Assembly: GCA_003023665.1 (NCBI GenBank)
Contig: PXYR01000013.1
Span: 1 to 12,414, forward strand
Reading direction: 5' to 3'
Origin: Bacteroidota bacterium
GTDB taxonomy: Bacteria > Bacteroidota > Bacteroidia > Flavobacteriales > Schleiferiaceae
DNA: 12,414 bases
Shown here: positions 11,429 through 12,414 of the stretch, piece after piece
How positions within the stretch are numbered: the first letter of the stretch is position 1
Layout of the letters: every line of letters starts with the position of its first letter
Program-made: the position numbers and the translations under genes
Notes under the pieces: model-generated
What the model saw: only the letters and a program-made list of their open reading frames with translations
What the model was told of the DNA's origin: nothing
Databases searched by the model: none

Positions 11429-12414
11429 GAGTTATGTTCTTTTGAGGTTAGCATCAAATAAAATCCTGAAATCACCAAAGGAATACTTAACCATTGGCCC
11501 ATGTTCAAGGACATGGATGTTTCAAAACTGACTTGAATTTCTTTGTAGTATTCTACGAAAAACCGGAAACCAAACACCCCAATTAAAAAGGCGCCAAAAA
11601 TGAAACCTCTTCTATTTTTTGCATTCGTTTTAAGGTACAGAAAGGCTAGAATCACGAAAATTAACCAATATGCAGCGGCTTCAAATAGCTGAGTTGGATA
11701 TCTAGGAACACCAAGTACATTTATGCTCGCAAAGGCACCATTTTCATCTATGTAGACGCTAGCTGTTGCATCTGGATAGGGTAAAATATTAGCATTGTCT
11801 TTGGAGGTTGCATTCAAGATTCTTGCGAGGTAATTATTCACGTACTCACCAGTTTGATTTTCATTCAGCCCAATAAACCTAAATTGAGCTTCGAGAACAG
11901 GATAATTTAGACTATCTGTAGTGAAAACGGTTCCAGTTTCATCAAAGGTTAATGATCTAATATTTTCACCGTAGCCTCTCTCAATAGACGCTCTACCGGC
12001 TTCTACGAAGACAGTTTCAACAGAACTATTGGCTGGCGCACCGTAAATCTCGCTGTTAAACCAGTTGCCCATTCGGATGAACCCGCCCGCCAATGCAACA
12101 ACAATTACGATTCGATCGAGCGTCCATATAGGGTGTTTTTTTGCAATGCGTTGAGACCACCATATCATGGCAAGAACTATAGATATTGCGGCTCCGTGTG
12201 ACGCTAATCCACCCTTCCATACCATTAAAATTTCACCAAGATGATTTTTGTAATACCCCCAATCGTAGAAAAACACATGACCAAGTCGCGCTCCTATAAT
12301 TGTTGCTCCAACCATCCAATACACCAAACTGTCCATGAGCTTGGGGTTTACATTTTCCTTCTTGAAAACATATTGCATCCCGTATTGACCTAAAACGAAT
12401 GAAATGATGAACAT
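11425..12414 (-). CDS. lgt: Prolipoprotein diacylglyceryl transferase (5' end cut by window)
   Basis: Lgt is an inner-membrane enzyme that moves a diacylglyceryl group from phosphatidylglycerol to the lipobox cysteine of prolipoproteins, the first lipoprotein maturation step. The visible part is 329 residues. The ATG at the window edge is probably internal, since Lgt normally starts with a further 30-40 residues carrying the first periplasmic stretch and membrane segment. Visible motifs are GARLGHVFFYDWGYY (41-55), GGLASHGA (68-75, with the essential histidine H73), RMGNWFNSEIYG (114-125, the Lgt signature), RYPTQLFE (238-245), RFFVEYYK (284-291) and MGQWLSIP (305-312). Membrane helices are evident near 33-50, 74-90, 102-118, 248-262, 270-290 and 308-323. 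Two oddities: the stretch between EIYG and RYPTQLFE is about 112 residues, some 70 longer than in E. coli, and the usual HPxQLYE reads YPTQLFE. The gene is coupled to the DUF192 gene. Confidence 0.93.
   Translation of the reverse strand: MFIISFVLGQYGMQYVFKKENVNPKLMDSLVYWMVGATIIGARLGHVFFYDWGYYKNHLGEILMVWKGGLASHGAAISIVLAMIWWSQRIAKKHPIWTLDRIVIVVALAGGFIRMGNWFNSEIYGAPANSSVETVFVEAGRASIERGYGENIRSLTFDETGTVFTTDSLNYPVLEAQFRFIGLNENQTGEYVNNYLARILNATSKDNANILPYPDATASVYIDENGAFASINVLGVPRYPTQLFEAAAYWLIFVILAFLYLKTNAKNRRGFIFGAFLIGVFGFRFFVEYYKEIQVSFETSMSLNMGQWLSIPLVISGFYLMLTSKEHNS

Overview
The window looks like a chromosomal housekeeping segment of a Bacteroidota bacterium, most likely of the order Flavobacteriales. 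Four things support this. The primary sigma factor is of the short (287 aa) Bacteroidetes type without region 1.1. The DnaN, acyl-CoA reductase, ferredoxin and alternative GlmU-like proteins are of recognisable Bacteroidetes subfamilies. Shine-Dalgarno sequences are mostly weak or absent. Several upstream regions carry the Bacteroidetes -7 element TAnnTTTG in place of a TATAAT box. Base composition appears even, and I see no insertion sequence, phage gene, CRISPR array, tRNA or rRNA. Coding density is very high: no gap exceeds about 135 bp.

Left part (1-5038): dnaN (sliding clamp) on the + strand converges on a two-gene minus-strand unit, an Alvin-type 2[4Fe-4S] ferredoxin followed by an overlapping secreted protein of unknown function. 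A LuxC-like acyl-CoA reductase is divergent from the ferredoxin, and both are driven by -7 boxes packed into 48 bp. The reductase ends in a shared CTAG with a convergent lipoprotein that has a predicted beta-helix.

Middle (5039-7311): a divergent intergenic region separates the lipoprotein from rpmE2 (zinc-independent ribosomal protein L31 type B), which ends in a textbook intrinsic terminator. An alternative GlmU-like sugar nucleotidyltransferase/acyltransferase follows and abuts, stop to stop, the convergent rpe (ribulose-phosphate 3-epimerase).

Right part (7312-12414, all minus strand): read in transcription order this is lgt (5' end cut by the window edge), a DUF192 protein, rpsO, pnp and rpoD, then a terminator and rpe. 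lgt and the DUF192 gene are coupled by an ATGA overlap. rpsO has its own TATCTTTG promoter. Two hairpins flank pnp, and they share a 10-base sequence.

The genes are mostly core replication, transcription, translation, RNA-decay, envelope and sugar-metabolism functions. The lgt product would be the enzyme that lipidates the lipoprotein encoded here. I found no clear new defence or mobile system. The points worth a second look are small-scale: overlapping face-to-face promoters, a possible shared palindromic -33 site, an L31 leader hairpin, possible alternative hairpins before rpoD, and an expanded arm and a substituted motif in Lgt.
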